Shown: piece after piece, positions 51,256 to 58,683 of the stretch
Position numbering within the stretch: the first letter of the stretch is position 1
Layout: each line of letters begins with the position of its first letter
DNA from: CAZPBC01 sp964584775
Lineage (GTDB): Bacteria; Chlamydiota; Chlamydiia; Chlamydiales; SLFE01
DNA: 58,683 nt
Assembly (NCBI GenBank): GCA_964584775.1
Contig: CAZPBC010000010.1
Span: 1 to 58,683, forward strand
Reading direction: 5' to 3'
The notes under the pieces: generated by a model
The model's input: the letters and a program-made list of their open reading frames with translations, nothing else
What the model was told of the DNA's origin: nothing
Database searches by the model: none
Translations under genes and position numbers: made by a program

Positions 51256-52236
51256 AGATCGAGCTTCTTGATAAGACTCTTTGCCAACCACCACCTGCGG
51301 CTTCCCTAGCTCCTCAAAAGGGTCCCCCTCTTTCCATATCGGATCTCGAATATAGGTCAGTACCCCTTTTTCCAGAGTCACACTCTCGACACTCCCATCA
51401 AAATAGGGGGTATACTTTTGATTCCGGAAGTTGATTCGAATATTGATCTGCTCAGGCTTTAGCGAAGTGAATGCCTCTTGCTTGGAAACCAACCCTATGA
51501 GACGTTCAACAGCGAGGATCATCAGCTTTCTAGCATCCTCTTGGTGAAGAGGTTTAAAATGGGTAAACTTTGCTCCGATTTCTTGAAGATTTTCAGGACT
51601 ATTGCACCCAATGCCCCAGACATAGAGCTGTTGCTTATCGGCCATTTCTTGGGTGAACTGGGAAAACAGAGCATCTAACGTTTTCTCATTGGGAGTGTCT
51701 TGATGTTTAGCTGGTTTCTGCCCAGGTGTCACCTTTTTCAGGGCATCTTCATACTCCTCTTTGTGCAAAGAAAGAAACCGATCGTTAAAGGCATCGATTG
51801 AGGAGTAGCTCAGCAAATCGCCAATAAGAGAGATATAATATACAGAACCGCCAGACTGTTTGCTCCCATCTGGGTTACAAAAAGCGATCGAAACACCTGC
51901 ACGATCAGGAGGAAATGGGAATTCAATTAGATAAGGACGGAGATTTTCATCTGCATTAAGAGTATCCAAAAATCTTTTATGAACATAAATTGCCCATTGG
52001 CGTGCCTCATTAACTGTGGCTCGACCAACTAGATTGAAACTCATTTCGATATACTCTAGCTTATCATGAAACTTCCCACCCGTTCCGTCACAAGAAAGCC
52101 CTAAATCATTTTCCATTTCCTCAGCAAATCGATCGATGAGCTGACGCTCAAAAATATCCCCTTGACGTAGTACCTGCGCACTCAAGCAAGAGCAGGTAGC
52201 AAAAAAAAGAAAAAAAAAGTACCTCTTAAGACTCAT
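51235..52236 (-). CDS. Secreted protein of unknown function, second gene of a lineage-specific pair
   Basis: The 333-residue protein starts with a signal peptide (MSLKRYFFFLFFATCSCLSA; the cysteines at 15 and 17 could suit a lipobox-like cut, but the pattern is weak). The mature part has no recognised domain. It is mixed alpha/beta, with SVYYISLIGDLLSYSS and INIRINFRNQKYTPYFDGS. It overlaps the gene upstream by ATGA, so both are one operon. Base composition looks more AT-rich than flanking housekeeping genes. It lies between truA and the HAD gene, an insertion relative to the Chlamydia gene order. Confidence 0.65.
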   Translation of the reverse strand: MSLKRYFFFLFFATCSCLSAQVLRQGDIFERQLIDRFAEEMENDLGLSCDGTGGKFHDKLEYIEMSFNLVGRATVNEARQWAIYVHKRFLDTLNADENLRPYLIEFPFPPDRAGVSIAFCNPDGSKQSGGSVYYISLIGDLLSYSSIDAFNDRFLSLHKEEYEDALKKVTPGQKPAKHQDTPNEKTLDALFSQFTQEMADKQQLYVWGIGCNSPENLQEIGAKFTHFKPLHQEDARKLMILAVERLIGLVSKQEAFTSLKPEQINIRINFRNQKYTPYFDGSVESVTLEKGVLTYIRDPIWKEGDPFEELGKPQVVVGKESYQEARSLVENLN

Positions 52237-53186
52237 AAATTGTTTCCTTTGATATTACCAGCAAGCGTTTTCAAATTTTTTGCTAGAGAATCCTGATAGG
52301 TACGTCCTTCAAACCCGTGGTCTCCAGGAGGTAAGATGCTTTTAGGAGGATCGAGGCTATTTACAAAATCTACTCGTAAGTTTTGATCATCATATTGATC
52401 TTTTCCCGACTTTCGATATTTCTCTGCATAGCGCAAGGTAGTGTTATCTCCTTTAGAATAAGTACTTTTTGATCTAAGAGTTAAGTCGCCTGGAGTCACG
52501 ATCAAGGGACCATAACTCAGTGTAATCAGATGCTTTTTCATCAGTGCACTTTCTTTAGGCTCTAAAGCTTGAAGTGCTCGAGTCAGGATCGCTCCCCCTT
52601 CGCTATGAGCAATATGAAGCCATCGAAAGGAAGGATGCTGCGCGCTTAATCTCCTCGCAAACTCTTCAAAAAATAGGGCTGTCCTTAGGACAGTCTCTGT
52701 GGGTTGGTTCGCTAAGTGTTTGACTGATCGATCCAAATCAACTGTAATACCTGATGACCGATTGTATAGACCTATAACTAAAGGCATTGGATTGTAAAAC
52801 TGAATTAACTTATCAATAATGGCTCTACCCATACTTAAAAAGTCAGGCAGAGTATTTTGAATCCCATTTTGGTAAGTCACGAGCTGGAGTAGTCCATCTT
52901 TTGGTAAAAGCTGCCCTATGTGGTCAAGCACGTTACCTCTCGGTACACTCGCCCCCAACCTATCCCATTGATTGGATGCGATCGAACAGTCAAGTTGAAT
53001 GCTGTTGAGATATCCCTTCGCAGGAACCAAAACAGGTCTACCCCCACGACTCATCGGCCTTGACGACGGAACCTCAATTACTACAGACTTTTGAGGTCGG
53101 TAGCGCCTGCAGACGGCCCTCCAATAGAGCTCATCATCGTTAAGAAATTCGGAATGAATACCCTCGTAGCACGACATCGTTGTCAT
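52233..53186 (-). CDS. Protein with a lipase-like HSEGG motif, possibly DUF687 family
   Basis: The 317-residue protein has no signal peptide. The segment FRWLHIAHSEGGAILTRALQAL looks like the nucleophile elbow of an alpha/beta hydrolase (strand, HSEGG, helix). Earlier YQNGIQNT matches an NG-type loop seen in the chlamydia-only DUF687 family as I remember it. A later PPGDHGFEG could hold the acid or the histidine. The AGGAGGT ribosome binding site is the strongest in the window, so expression may be high. It overlaps the secreted protein gene by ATGA. The family assignment is tentative. Confidence 0.6.
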   Translation of the reverse strand: MTTMSCYEGIHSEFLNDDELYWRAVCRRYRPQKSVVIEVPSSRPMSRGGRPVLVPAKGYLNSIQLDCSIASNQWDRLGASVPRGNVLDHIGQLLPKDGLLQLVTYQNGIQNTLPDFLSMGRAIIDKLIQFYNPMPLVIGLYNRSSGITVDLDRSVKHLANQPTETVLRTALFFEEFARRLSAQHPSFRWLHIAHSEGGAILTRALQALEPKESALMKKHLITLSYGPLIVTPGDLTLRSKSTYSKGDNTTLRYAEKYRKSGKDQYDDQNLRVDFVNSLDPPKSILPPGDHGFEGRTYQDSLAKNLKTLAGNIKGNNL

Positions 53187-53226
53187 ATCGACCTCCTCGA
53201 AAATGTTCGGTTGCCAGTAGCATAAC

Positions 53227-53919
53227 TCAGTCTACCCTTAACTCAAAGAAATTCTTAAAGTGGCGCGCACCTTTAGTGAGAAACTCTTCGAGCTGCGGGT
53301 AGTCAAACTCGGTGACAAACATCGCCTGGGCATCGACCCCCATGAGGGCTGTCAGTCCACGAGGTGAATCTTCAAAACCGACGACACGGTCACCTGGCTT
53401 TCCATAACGATCGATCGCCAACTGATAACAGTCAGACGCTGGCTTCGCGTTCTCGTAATCTTCGCGGGTGATCCACTCATCAATCGCTGAGAGAGGCTCA
53501 CAGCTCTCACGGATTGCATCGACATGATGCTTTTGAGAATGGGTGACCACGACTTTCCGCTTACTCCATGTTTTCAACTCGCTGAGCAGCTCCTCTACAC
53601 CCGGCATCAGTTCGAGATCGCCTGTATGGAGGAGGTCAATGTACTCCTGGCTCTTCTCTTTGTAGAGAACATCCCAGTGGGGTTCTTCTTTTTGGAGCTT
53701 TGGAAAAGTCTCGTAGGATGAGATACGGAGGCCTTCAGAGCTGTGATGAGCGATGGAGAGGTACTTTTTAAAGTCCCACTCGAGCTGATAACCGCGCTTC
53801 CGGAACATATTTTGATAGGCTTGGTAGTGGAGTTTCTCGGTATTGACGAGCAGCCCATCAAAATCAAAGAGAAAAAGATCAAATTCGTGTATCCAATTCA
53901 TAGCCTTAAATGGTATCAT
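53227..53919 (-). CDS. HAD-superfamily phosphatase (beta-phosphoglucomutase-like)
   Basis: The 230-residue protein has motif I FDFDGLLVNTE, motif II VVVTHSQ, the lysine in NAKPASDCY and motif IV VVGFEDSPRGLTA. A helical cap follows motif I. It resembles CT464. Either ATG, 53919 or 53901, could be the start; the second has AAGG two bases before it, which is too close, so the first is kept. It is divergent from the M15-like gene; the two starts are 15 bases apart or overlap. The substrate is a small phosphate ester, not identifiable. Confidence 0.85.
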   Translation of the reverse strand: MIPFKAMNWIHEFDLFLFDFDGLLVNTEKLHYQAYQNMFRKRGYQLEWDFKKYLSIAHHSSEGLRISSYETFPKLQKEEPHWDVLYKEKSQEYIDLLHTGDLELMPGVEELLSELKTWSKRKVVVTHSQKHHVDAIRESCEPLSAIDEWITREDYENAKPASDCYQLAIDRYGKPGDRVVGFEDSPRGLTALMGVDAQAMFVTEFDYPQLEEFLTKGARHFKNFFELRVD

Positions 53920-53933
53920 GCTGTCAGGATTTT

Positions 53934-54722
53934 ATGTCAAAAAAGCGCTTTCTCCTCCTCTTTTTCTTCGTTCTTTTGGTGGGATATGGGTTCTACCGGA
54001 AAAACACAGCTACTCCCTTGAAGGCAGAGTGGATCACACGCCACTCTCACGACCTATCCTACCCGATCCCCCCACTGACCGCCCGGACCGCACCCACCTA
54101 CGCTTGGGACATCCAAGGCCCTACACCGATCACGAAAGAGTTCTTCCGCTGCCGTGGCCATTCTCTCCATCCTCCTAAGTATTTCACCAACTCTAAAGGC
54201 ACCAAAATCCGTCTAGATGACTGTATAGGAAGCAGCGAGCATAGCCTCCCCATCCGCGATGGGAAAGAGTTCATCTACCCCTGCCTCATTGATCTACTCA
54301 ACGAAGTTCAGCAGAAAAGCGGCAAGCAAGTCATCATCACCTCCGGCCACCGCTGTATGAAGCATCATAAATACGTCAAACTCCCAAGCGACTCACTCGC
54401 CTCTCGAAAAGTGATCGGCGCTGAAGTCAACTTCTACGTCAAAGGTCTAGAAAGCCGACCTAAAGAAGTGGCTGAACTGATCATCGATTCTTACCGCGAT
54501 GACCCGGCCTTCAAACCACCTACTCTAGACCCCAACTCGAATGGAAAAGAGTGGAAGAACAAAGAGATCCACCTCAAAGTCATCGAAAAGGGAGGAGAAC
54601 GCGACGCAGAAAATCCCATGCCACACCCTTATCTAGTCCTGCGCGTCCTTTGGGACCGCGAGAGAGACGAGCCCGTCGTCTTTCGTTGGGATGAGGCAGA
54701 ATCCAATCTGATGAGGTGGTAA
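53934..54722 (+). CDS. Exported M15-like (VanY/DD-carboxypeptidase-related) protein with altered metal ligands
   Basis: The protein (262 residues from the ATG at 53934) begins with a signal anchor (KKRFLLLFFFVLLVGYGFY). The segment VIITSGHRCMKHHKY resembles the start of the M15 fold (SGYRS). It is followed by ASRKVIGAEVNFY where active enzymes have SxHxxGxAxD, and later EIHLKV in the place of WHFE. The second ligand pair is therefore K and N rather than H and D, unless the two HH residues serve. If M15-like, it would act in the periplasm on peptidoglycan, or be an inactive binder. CT465 lies at this place in Chlamydia, but I cannot confirm relatedness. Its last 4 codons overlap an in-frame GTG of the UvrA gene region. 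Confidence 0.6.
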   Translation: MSKKRFLLLFFFVLLVGYGFYRKNTATPLKAEWITRHSHDLSYPIPPLTARTAPTYAWDIQGPTPITKEFFRCRGHSLHPPKYFTNSKGTKIRLDDCIGSSEHSLPIRDGKEFIYPCLIDLLNEVQQKSGKQVIITSGHRCMKHHKYVKLPSDSLASRKVIGAEVNFYVKGLESRPKEVAELIIDSYRDDPAFKPPTLDPNSNGKEWKNKEIHLKVIEKGGERDAENPMPHPYLVLRVLWDRERDEPVVFRWDEAESNLMRW

Positions 54723-54724
54723 GC

Positions 54725-57358
54725 ATGCATTTTCATCTCAAGGGTTGCCGCGAGCACAACTTAAAAAATCTCTCTCTACAAATCCCTAAAGAGAAGATCG
54801 TGACGATCACCGGCGTCTCCGGATCGGGAAAATCTTCGCTCGCCTTTTTCACCCTCTATGCAGAAGCGAAGGCGCGCTTTTTAGAACAGCTTGCACCCGA
54901 GGTCAAATCGCTCTACAAGCTCATTCAAAAACCCAAAGTGGACTCCATCACCGGACTCACGCCCGCGCTTGGAAGCTCCCGTGTCGCCACCCACCTCCAA
55001 GGCCAAACCACCCTTGCCTCATTCACCGACATCTACAACCTACTCGCTGAACTTTACTCTAAACTCGGAAAGGTCCTCCATCCAAAAACAGGAGAGCCCC
55101 TCCTCCGCTACACCAGAGCCGAAATGGCAGAAGAGGTCTTTCAACGCTTTGAAGAGGGAGCTAAAATCCAGGTTCTCGCCCCCACCCAATATAGCCCAGA
55201 AACACTGCAAGAGATGCAAGAGCGTGGATTCATCCGCTTTTTAATCGACGGTCAAGAATATGATAGCGAAGACCACGCCCCTCTTGAAGGAAGCCGACTC
55301 GAAGTCATTGTCGACCGCCTTAAACTCGATCCAGAAGCGCGCCTTCGTTTGTTAGAATCTCTAGAGACAGCCCTCTCTTTAGGTGGTGGTGTCGTCTGGG
55401 TCCAAGAAGGAAGTGCTGGAAAAAAAGAACAGCTTTCAGAAATCTTCTTCAGCCCCGACCTTGGACTCTCTTTTGCCCCCTTGGAACCTGAAGACTTTAA
55501 GCCAACGCTGAAGCGAGGGGCCTGTCCTACCTGTAAGGGACAGGGATCTCAGCTCCATGTTGCGGAGCAGGAACTTGTTTGGGACGACACGGCTCCTTTC
55601 GCCGATGAAGTCCACCGTCTATTTGATTTTCTCCCGAAAACCACGCTCGATCACGCTCTAGACCTCTATGGTGAAGACACACTCACCTCAGCTTTTTTCG
55701 AAGGTCAAGGAGAGTGGGTGGGATTGAACTCGATCCTGCAAACAGCCATCAAGAAAGGTAAACCCCTCCCCTCTTATATCCACACACGCGTTTGTCCCAC
55801 ATGTGACGGAAGAAAGCTGAAAAGAGAAGCGCTCCTGGTCAAGATTGCAAACCGCTCGATTGACGAGGTCGAAAAACTCTCGATCAACGAAATGCAAGAG
55901 TGGATCCGTTCTCTCGATTTTCAAGGAAAAGAGCACGAGATTGCAGAGGAGATCTACCCAGAAATCGAGCGCCGATTGGAACTGCTTGACAAAGCAGGTC
56001 TTCACTACCTTGAACTCCACCGTCCCCTTTCGACTTTAAGTTACGGAGAGCGTGGAAGAACACAACTTGCTTCCCTTCTCGGTGCGAAATTCACAGGACT
56101 TCTCTATGTCTTCGACGAACCGTCACTCGGTCTTCACACACAAGATCTCGACCGCCTACGTGACCTTTTCCTAACTCTCAAGGAAGAGAAAAATCACCTT
56201 GTTCTTGTCGAACACCGCCGGGAACTCATCGAAGTTTCCGACCAACTGATCGAGATGGGTCCCCAAGCGGGAAGGGATGGAGGAGAGATCCTTTTCCAAG
56301 GCACAGTAGATGAGATGAAACAGTCAAGGACTCCAACGGGCCGTTGGCTCTCGACAAAAACCTCCTTTCCTAAAAGAAAACCTCTCAATAAAAATCAGCC
56401 TCAACTCTATGTGAGAAACGCCCAGCTGCACAATCTCCAAAACCTCTCCCTTGACATTCCACTCAACTCTCTTGTGGTGTTTGCGGGCGTTTCAGGATCC
56501 GGAAAGTCTTCGCTTGCGATCGATCTCATTGGGGATGAGTTGAAAAATGGAGGCCCCCACGTCGAGTCGGATGTCGACTTTCAAACCATCAATACGATTC
56601 AAGAGGTCGATGTCAAACCGACTCCCCGATCGATCGTTGCGACCTTCGCAGGTCTCTTCGATCCTATCCGCAAGCTTTATGCCGGCACAAAACTCGCCTC
56701 TTCAAGGGGGTGGGGAGCATCGCGCTTCAGTCTAAACGTCCGCGGAGGGCGTTGCGAAGCGTGTAAAGGGATGGGAATGATCAAAGTCCCCTTCTCCATG
56801 ATCGAAGACCTCTACATCCCCTGTGATGTCTGTCACGGCAACCGCTACTCTTTCGACACGCTCCAAGTCACCTGGAAAGGGCTCCATATCGCAGATCTTC
56901 TCAAGCTCACCGTCAAAGAAGCAAAAGTCCACTTTGAAGCGCACCCTCAGCTGAGTAAAAAACTGAATCTGATGAGCGACCTCGGTCTCGACTACCTTCC
57001 CCTCGGCGAATCTCTCCCCAATCTCTCTGGAGGAGAGCTCCAACGCCTAAAGCTCGTCCGAGAACTCATTGAAGGACGGGACGAGCCGACCCTCTACCTC
57101 CTCGATGAGCCTTCTAAAGGCCTCCACTTCCAAGATATCCAAAAGCTGATTGAGATCTTCCAAAAACTGAAAAGAGCGGGACACTCCCTCTTCATCATTG
57201 AGCATGAGCTGAGTCTCATTGCCCACGCAGACTGGGTCATCGAACTCGGACCTGAAGCGGGCCCCAGAGGCGGCCACCTCCTCTTTGAAGGGACTCCTGA
57301 AAAACTCCTCAAAGAGAACAGCCCCACTGCAAAAGCTCTAAAGAAGAGCTTTTCCTAA
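54725..57358 (+). CDS. uvrA: UvrA-family ATPase (single-length UvrA paralogue)
   Basis: The protein (877 residues from the ATG at 54725, preceded by GAGGTGG; a GTG at 54716 would add three) has two UvrA-type ABC modules. First Walker A is GVSGSGKSSLA near 30-40. A zinc module has CPTCKGQG and CPTCDGRK, and the first signature is LSYGERGRTQLA with VFDEPSLGLH. The second Walker A is GVSGSGKSSLA. The second zinc module has CEACKGMG and CDVCHGN, and the second signature is LSGGELQRLK with LLDEPSKGLH. UvrA detects bulky DNA lesions. Its length is below the usual 940, and the first signature is LSYGE, so it may be a UvrA2-type paralogue. Confidence 0.85.
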   Translation: MHFHLKGCREHNLKNLSLQIPKEKIVTITGVSGSGKSSLAFFTLYAEAKARFLEQLAPEVKSLYKLIQKPKVDSITGLTPALGSSRVATHLQGQTTLASFTDIYNLLAELYSKLGKVLHPKTGEPLLRYTRAEMAEEVFQRFEEGAKIQVLAPTQYSPETLQEMQERGFIRFLIDGQEYDSEDHAPLEGSRLEVIVDRLKLDPEARLRLLESLETALSLGGGVVWVQEGSAGKKEQLSEIFFSPDLGLSFAPLEPEDFKPTLKRGACPTCKGQGSQLHVAEQELVWDDTAPFADEVHRLFDFLPKTTLDHALDLYGEDTLTSAFFEGQGEWVGLNSILQTAIKKGKPLPSYIHTRVCPTCDGRKLKREALLVKIANRSIDEVEKLSINEMQEWIRSLDFQGKEHEIAEEIYPEIERRLELLDKAGLHYLELHRPLSTLSYGERGRTQLASLLGAKFTGLLYVFDEPSLGLHTQDLDRLRDLFLTLKEEKNHLVLVEHRRELIEVSDQLIEMGPQAGRDGGEILFQGTVDEMKQSRTPTGRWLSTKTSFPKRKPLNKNQPQLYVRNAQLHNLQNLSLDIPLNSLVVFAGVSGSGKSSLAIDLIGDELKNGGPHVESDVDFQTINTIQEVDVKPTPRSIVATFAGLFDPIRKLYAGTKLASSRGWGASRFSLNVRGGRCEACKGMGMIKVPFSMIEDLYIPCDVCHGNRYSFDTLQVTWKGLHIADLLKLTVKEAKVHFEAHPQLSKKLNLMSDLGLDYLPLGESLPNLSGGELQRLKLVRELIEGRDEPTLYLLDEPSKGLHFQDIQKLIEIFQKLKRAGHSLFIIEHELSLIAHADWVIELGPEAGPRGGHLLFEGTPEKLLKENSPTAKALKKSFS

Positions 57359-57364
57359 GACCGA

Positions 57365-57383
57365 ATCAACATCACATGTTGAT
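57365..57383. repeat. Small perfect palindrome after the UvrA gene
   Basis: ATCAACAT-CAC-ATGTTGAT (57365-57383) begins 7 bases after the UvrA stop. It has no T-tract, so it is at best a weak terminator. The rest of the gap 57384-57642 holds no recognisable gene; a 62-residue frame at 57393-57581 has no ribosome binding site of note. Confidence 0.4.
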
Positions 57384-57642
57384 CCGCAGGGCATGACCAA
57401 GACTGTTGGCAACCCTGAACCAACTTTGCACAGAATTTACCAGGAGGATATTGACTCTTTTCTTTCAAAGATGGAACATCTACCAGTCCCATTGAAGTAC
57501 CTAGTTTTTGTCTTAGGGCTTCTCACCTCGGAGGATTTGCACTTCGCTGAATTTTTTCCGAAATATCTTCTAGCTCTTTAAATAAACGATCAGAATCTCC
57601 CGTTGGCAGAGGGTAGGCTTGGACGGAAGTAATATTCTCTTT

Positions 57643-58668
57643 TTATGAGCCATAAAGACATCTGCTTTGCAAGCTTATAGGAATAGAAGTTATGGATGTG
57701 TAGCCCTCGAGCATTATAGCCCCTCCCACGCTCAGACTTTCTGGCAGGAAGGTTAAGCTTCTGCAGCAGCCAAGGTCCAGATCCTTTCCCACACTCAAGT
57801 TTTCTGGTAGAGAGGTTAAGCTTTTGCATCCTTTGAGGTTCAGTTTCCCTCCCACAATCAGATTTTCTGGGAGCGTAGTTAAGCTTTCGCACCAGCCAAG
57901 GTTCAGGACTCCTCCGACACTCAGACTTTCAGGAAGAGAAGTTAGGCTTTTGCAGGCGAAGAGAGATAAATCTCCTTTCACGATCAGACTTTCAGGAAGC
58001 GTAGTTAACCTTTCGCAGTAGCCCAGGGATATTTTTCCCTTCACACTCAGACCTTCAGGAAGCGAAATTAAGCTTTTGCAGCATCTGAGGTCCAGGTCCC
58101 CTCCCACAATCAGATTTTCTGGGAGCGTAGTTAAGCTTTCGCACCAGCCAAGGTTCAGACTTCCCCCCACACTGAGGTTTTCTGGGAGACTGCTTAAGCT
58201 TGTGCATTGGCTGAGGTTCAATCTCCCTCCCACACTCAGGTTTTCTGGAAGCGAAGTTAAGCTTTTGCAGCCCCTGAGGTTCAGGTGGCCTGCAACACTC
58301 AGGTTTTCGGGTAGAGTTTCTAAGTCTGTGTATTCACTAAGGTCAAGGTCCCCTGCCACATGGATTTTTCCGTATTCAAAGCATGTACGAAAGCCTGTAC
58401 GCATATCAAGATCAACTTTAAACTGCTCTGGAGAGAGTGTGATTTCCGTCACTTTATCCGTCGTAAATATGGCTCTTCCGTACATCTGCTGGATTTTTCT
58501 TACCACATATTGATTCACTTTATCTTTTGTGATTAACTTTTTCACCCAGGCGTAGAGCTCTTCTTGCTCTTTGGTCAAAGGGATTGCTTGAAAGACTAGC
58601 TCTTCAATTTGGCTCTCTATGATTTGTCTTAGGTGGTGTATCATTTGGTATGTAAATTCAGAATTCAA
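57643..58668 (-). CDS. Leucine-rich repeat protein (21-residue repeats), candidate effector
   Basis: The 341-residue protein has a helical N-terminal part (1-107), and about eleven copies of a 21-residue repeat (108-338) with consensus LNLxxCxSLTSLPENLSVGGx. The LPE and cysteine/leucine spacing resemble LPX-type LRR effectors of Shigella and Yersinia, though no E3 domain is present. It ends shortly after the last repeat. The start is probably the TTG at 58668, with AAGGA five bases upstream; the frame is open to the window end, and an ATG at 58644 is an alternative. The role is likely protein binding in the host. Confidence 0.78.
   Translation of the reverse strand: MNSEFTYQMIHHLRQIIESQIEELVFQAIPLTKEQEELYAWVKKLITKDKVNQYVVRKIQQMYGRAIFTTDKVTEITLSPEQFKVDLDMRTGFRTCFEYGKIHVAGDLDLSEYTDLETLPENLSVAGHLNLRGCKSLTSLPENLSVGGRLNLSQCTSLSSLPENLSVGGSLNLGWCESLTTLPENLIVGGDLDLRCCKSLISLPEGLSVKGKISLGYCERLTTLPESLIVKGDLSLFACKSLTSLPESLSVGGVLNLGWCESLTTLPENLIVGGKLNLKGCKSLTSLPENLSVGKDLDLGCCRSLTFLPESLSVGGAIMLEGYTSITSIPISLQSRCLYGS
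57655..58347. repeat. Tandem 63-bp repeats coding for the LRR tract
   Basis: About eleven 63-bp units encode the 21-residue leucine-rich repeats. Similar blocks recur at the DNA level (for example the plus-strand forms of SLTSLPE and NLGWCES appear two or three times). Units 4 and 8 are near-identical, which suggests recent internal duplication or gene conversion. Confidence 0.75.
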
Positions 58669-58683
58669 GAAAATCCTTGAATG

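Noticed and set aside
57393..57581. 62-codon plus-strand frame after the UvrA gene
   Set aside because: No convincing ribosome binding site, no recognisable similarity, and the gap is otherwise featureless; could be a relic, not supported.
57655..58347. CRISPR-like array of regular repeats
   Set aside because: The 63-bp units are contiguous coding repeats without unique spacers and translate into leucine-rich repeats.

Overview
The window is a gene-dense piece of a chromosome from a member of the phylum Chlamydiota, most likely one of the amoeba-associated or environmental families rather than Chlamydiaceae. The evidence is gene content and order. It carries the chlamydial blocks glyA-clpP-dapF-UPF0158, rpmF/DUF177 beside rng-plsB-M16 peptidase, prfB-GNAT-yebC, SWIB-phosphoesterase-truA-HAD, a CT398-like zinc-ribbon protein, and a methionine aminopeptidase with an N-terminal SEC-C finger. 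Around these sit genes that Chlamydiaceae lack as far as I know: phosphoketolase, a fatty acid desaturase, CheA/CheW, arginine succinyltransferase, an F-box protein and a leucine-rich repeat protein. The genus cannot be fixed from the sequence alone.

Layout. 1-4 kb: small membrane and secreted proteins, a serine/threonine dehydratase-like PLP enzyme, and a D-amino-acid-oxidase-like flavoprotein whose sequence blocks are circularly permuted. 4-7.3 kb: ackA and xfp (phosphoketolase to acetyl phosphate to acetate plus ATP). 7.4-10.5 kb: exported HAD protein, desaturase, lipoprotein, map. 10.5-16 kb: a minus-strand chemosensory operon (small protein, CheW, hybrid CheA, PP2C response regulator, membrane coiled-coil protein) with no recognisable MCP. 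16.2-19.8 kb: M20 deacylase, class III aminotransferase and AstA as a tightly overlapped operon. 19.8-30.8 kb: ABC-F, SpoU methylase, rnpB (minus), CT398-like protein, glyA, clpP, dapF, UPF0158, rpmF, DUF177, rng, plsB. 30.8-35 kb: M16 peptidase and an ion transporter. 35-38 kb: a Sel1 protein with a decayed tandem paralogue, and a cysteine-containing outer-membrane protein. 38-42.4 kb: archaeal/eukaryal-type proS, then a flavin disulfide reductase-TVP38-CDP-alcohol phosphotransferase operon. 42.4-43.6 kb: F-box/HEAT protein. 43.8-49 kb: minus-strand operon UGP3-like uridylyltransferase, prfB (with the programmed frameshift), GNAT, SprT-like, yebC. 49.2-57.4 kb: SWIB, phosphoesterase, truA, two lineage-specific genes, HAD, degenerate M15-like protein, extra UvrA. 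57.6 kb to the end: an LRR protein.

The most unusual signals are four. First, the permuted oxidase at 2619-3791. Second, two related long nested hairpins (22154-22329 and 43685-43810) with different but perfectly paired 20-bp stems and a shared apical core, each just 3' of a minus-strand gene. Third, a bacterial homologue of the plant plastid UGP3 enzyme. Fourth, a chemosensory operon in which a membrane coiled-coil protein occupies the place of a receptor. No tRNA, transposase, CRISPR array or prophage was recognised. All calls come from reading the sequence and remembered family motifs; no database search was run.
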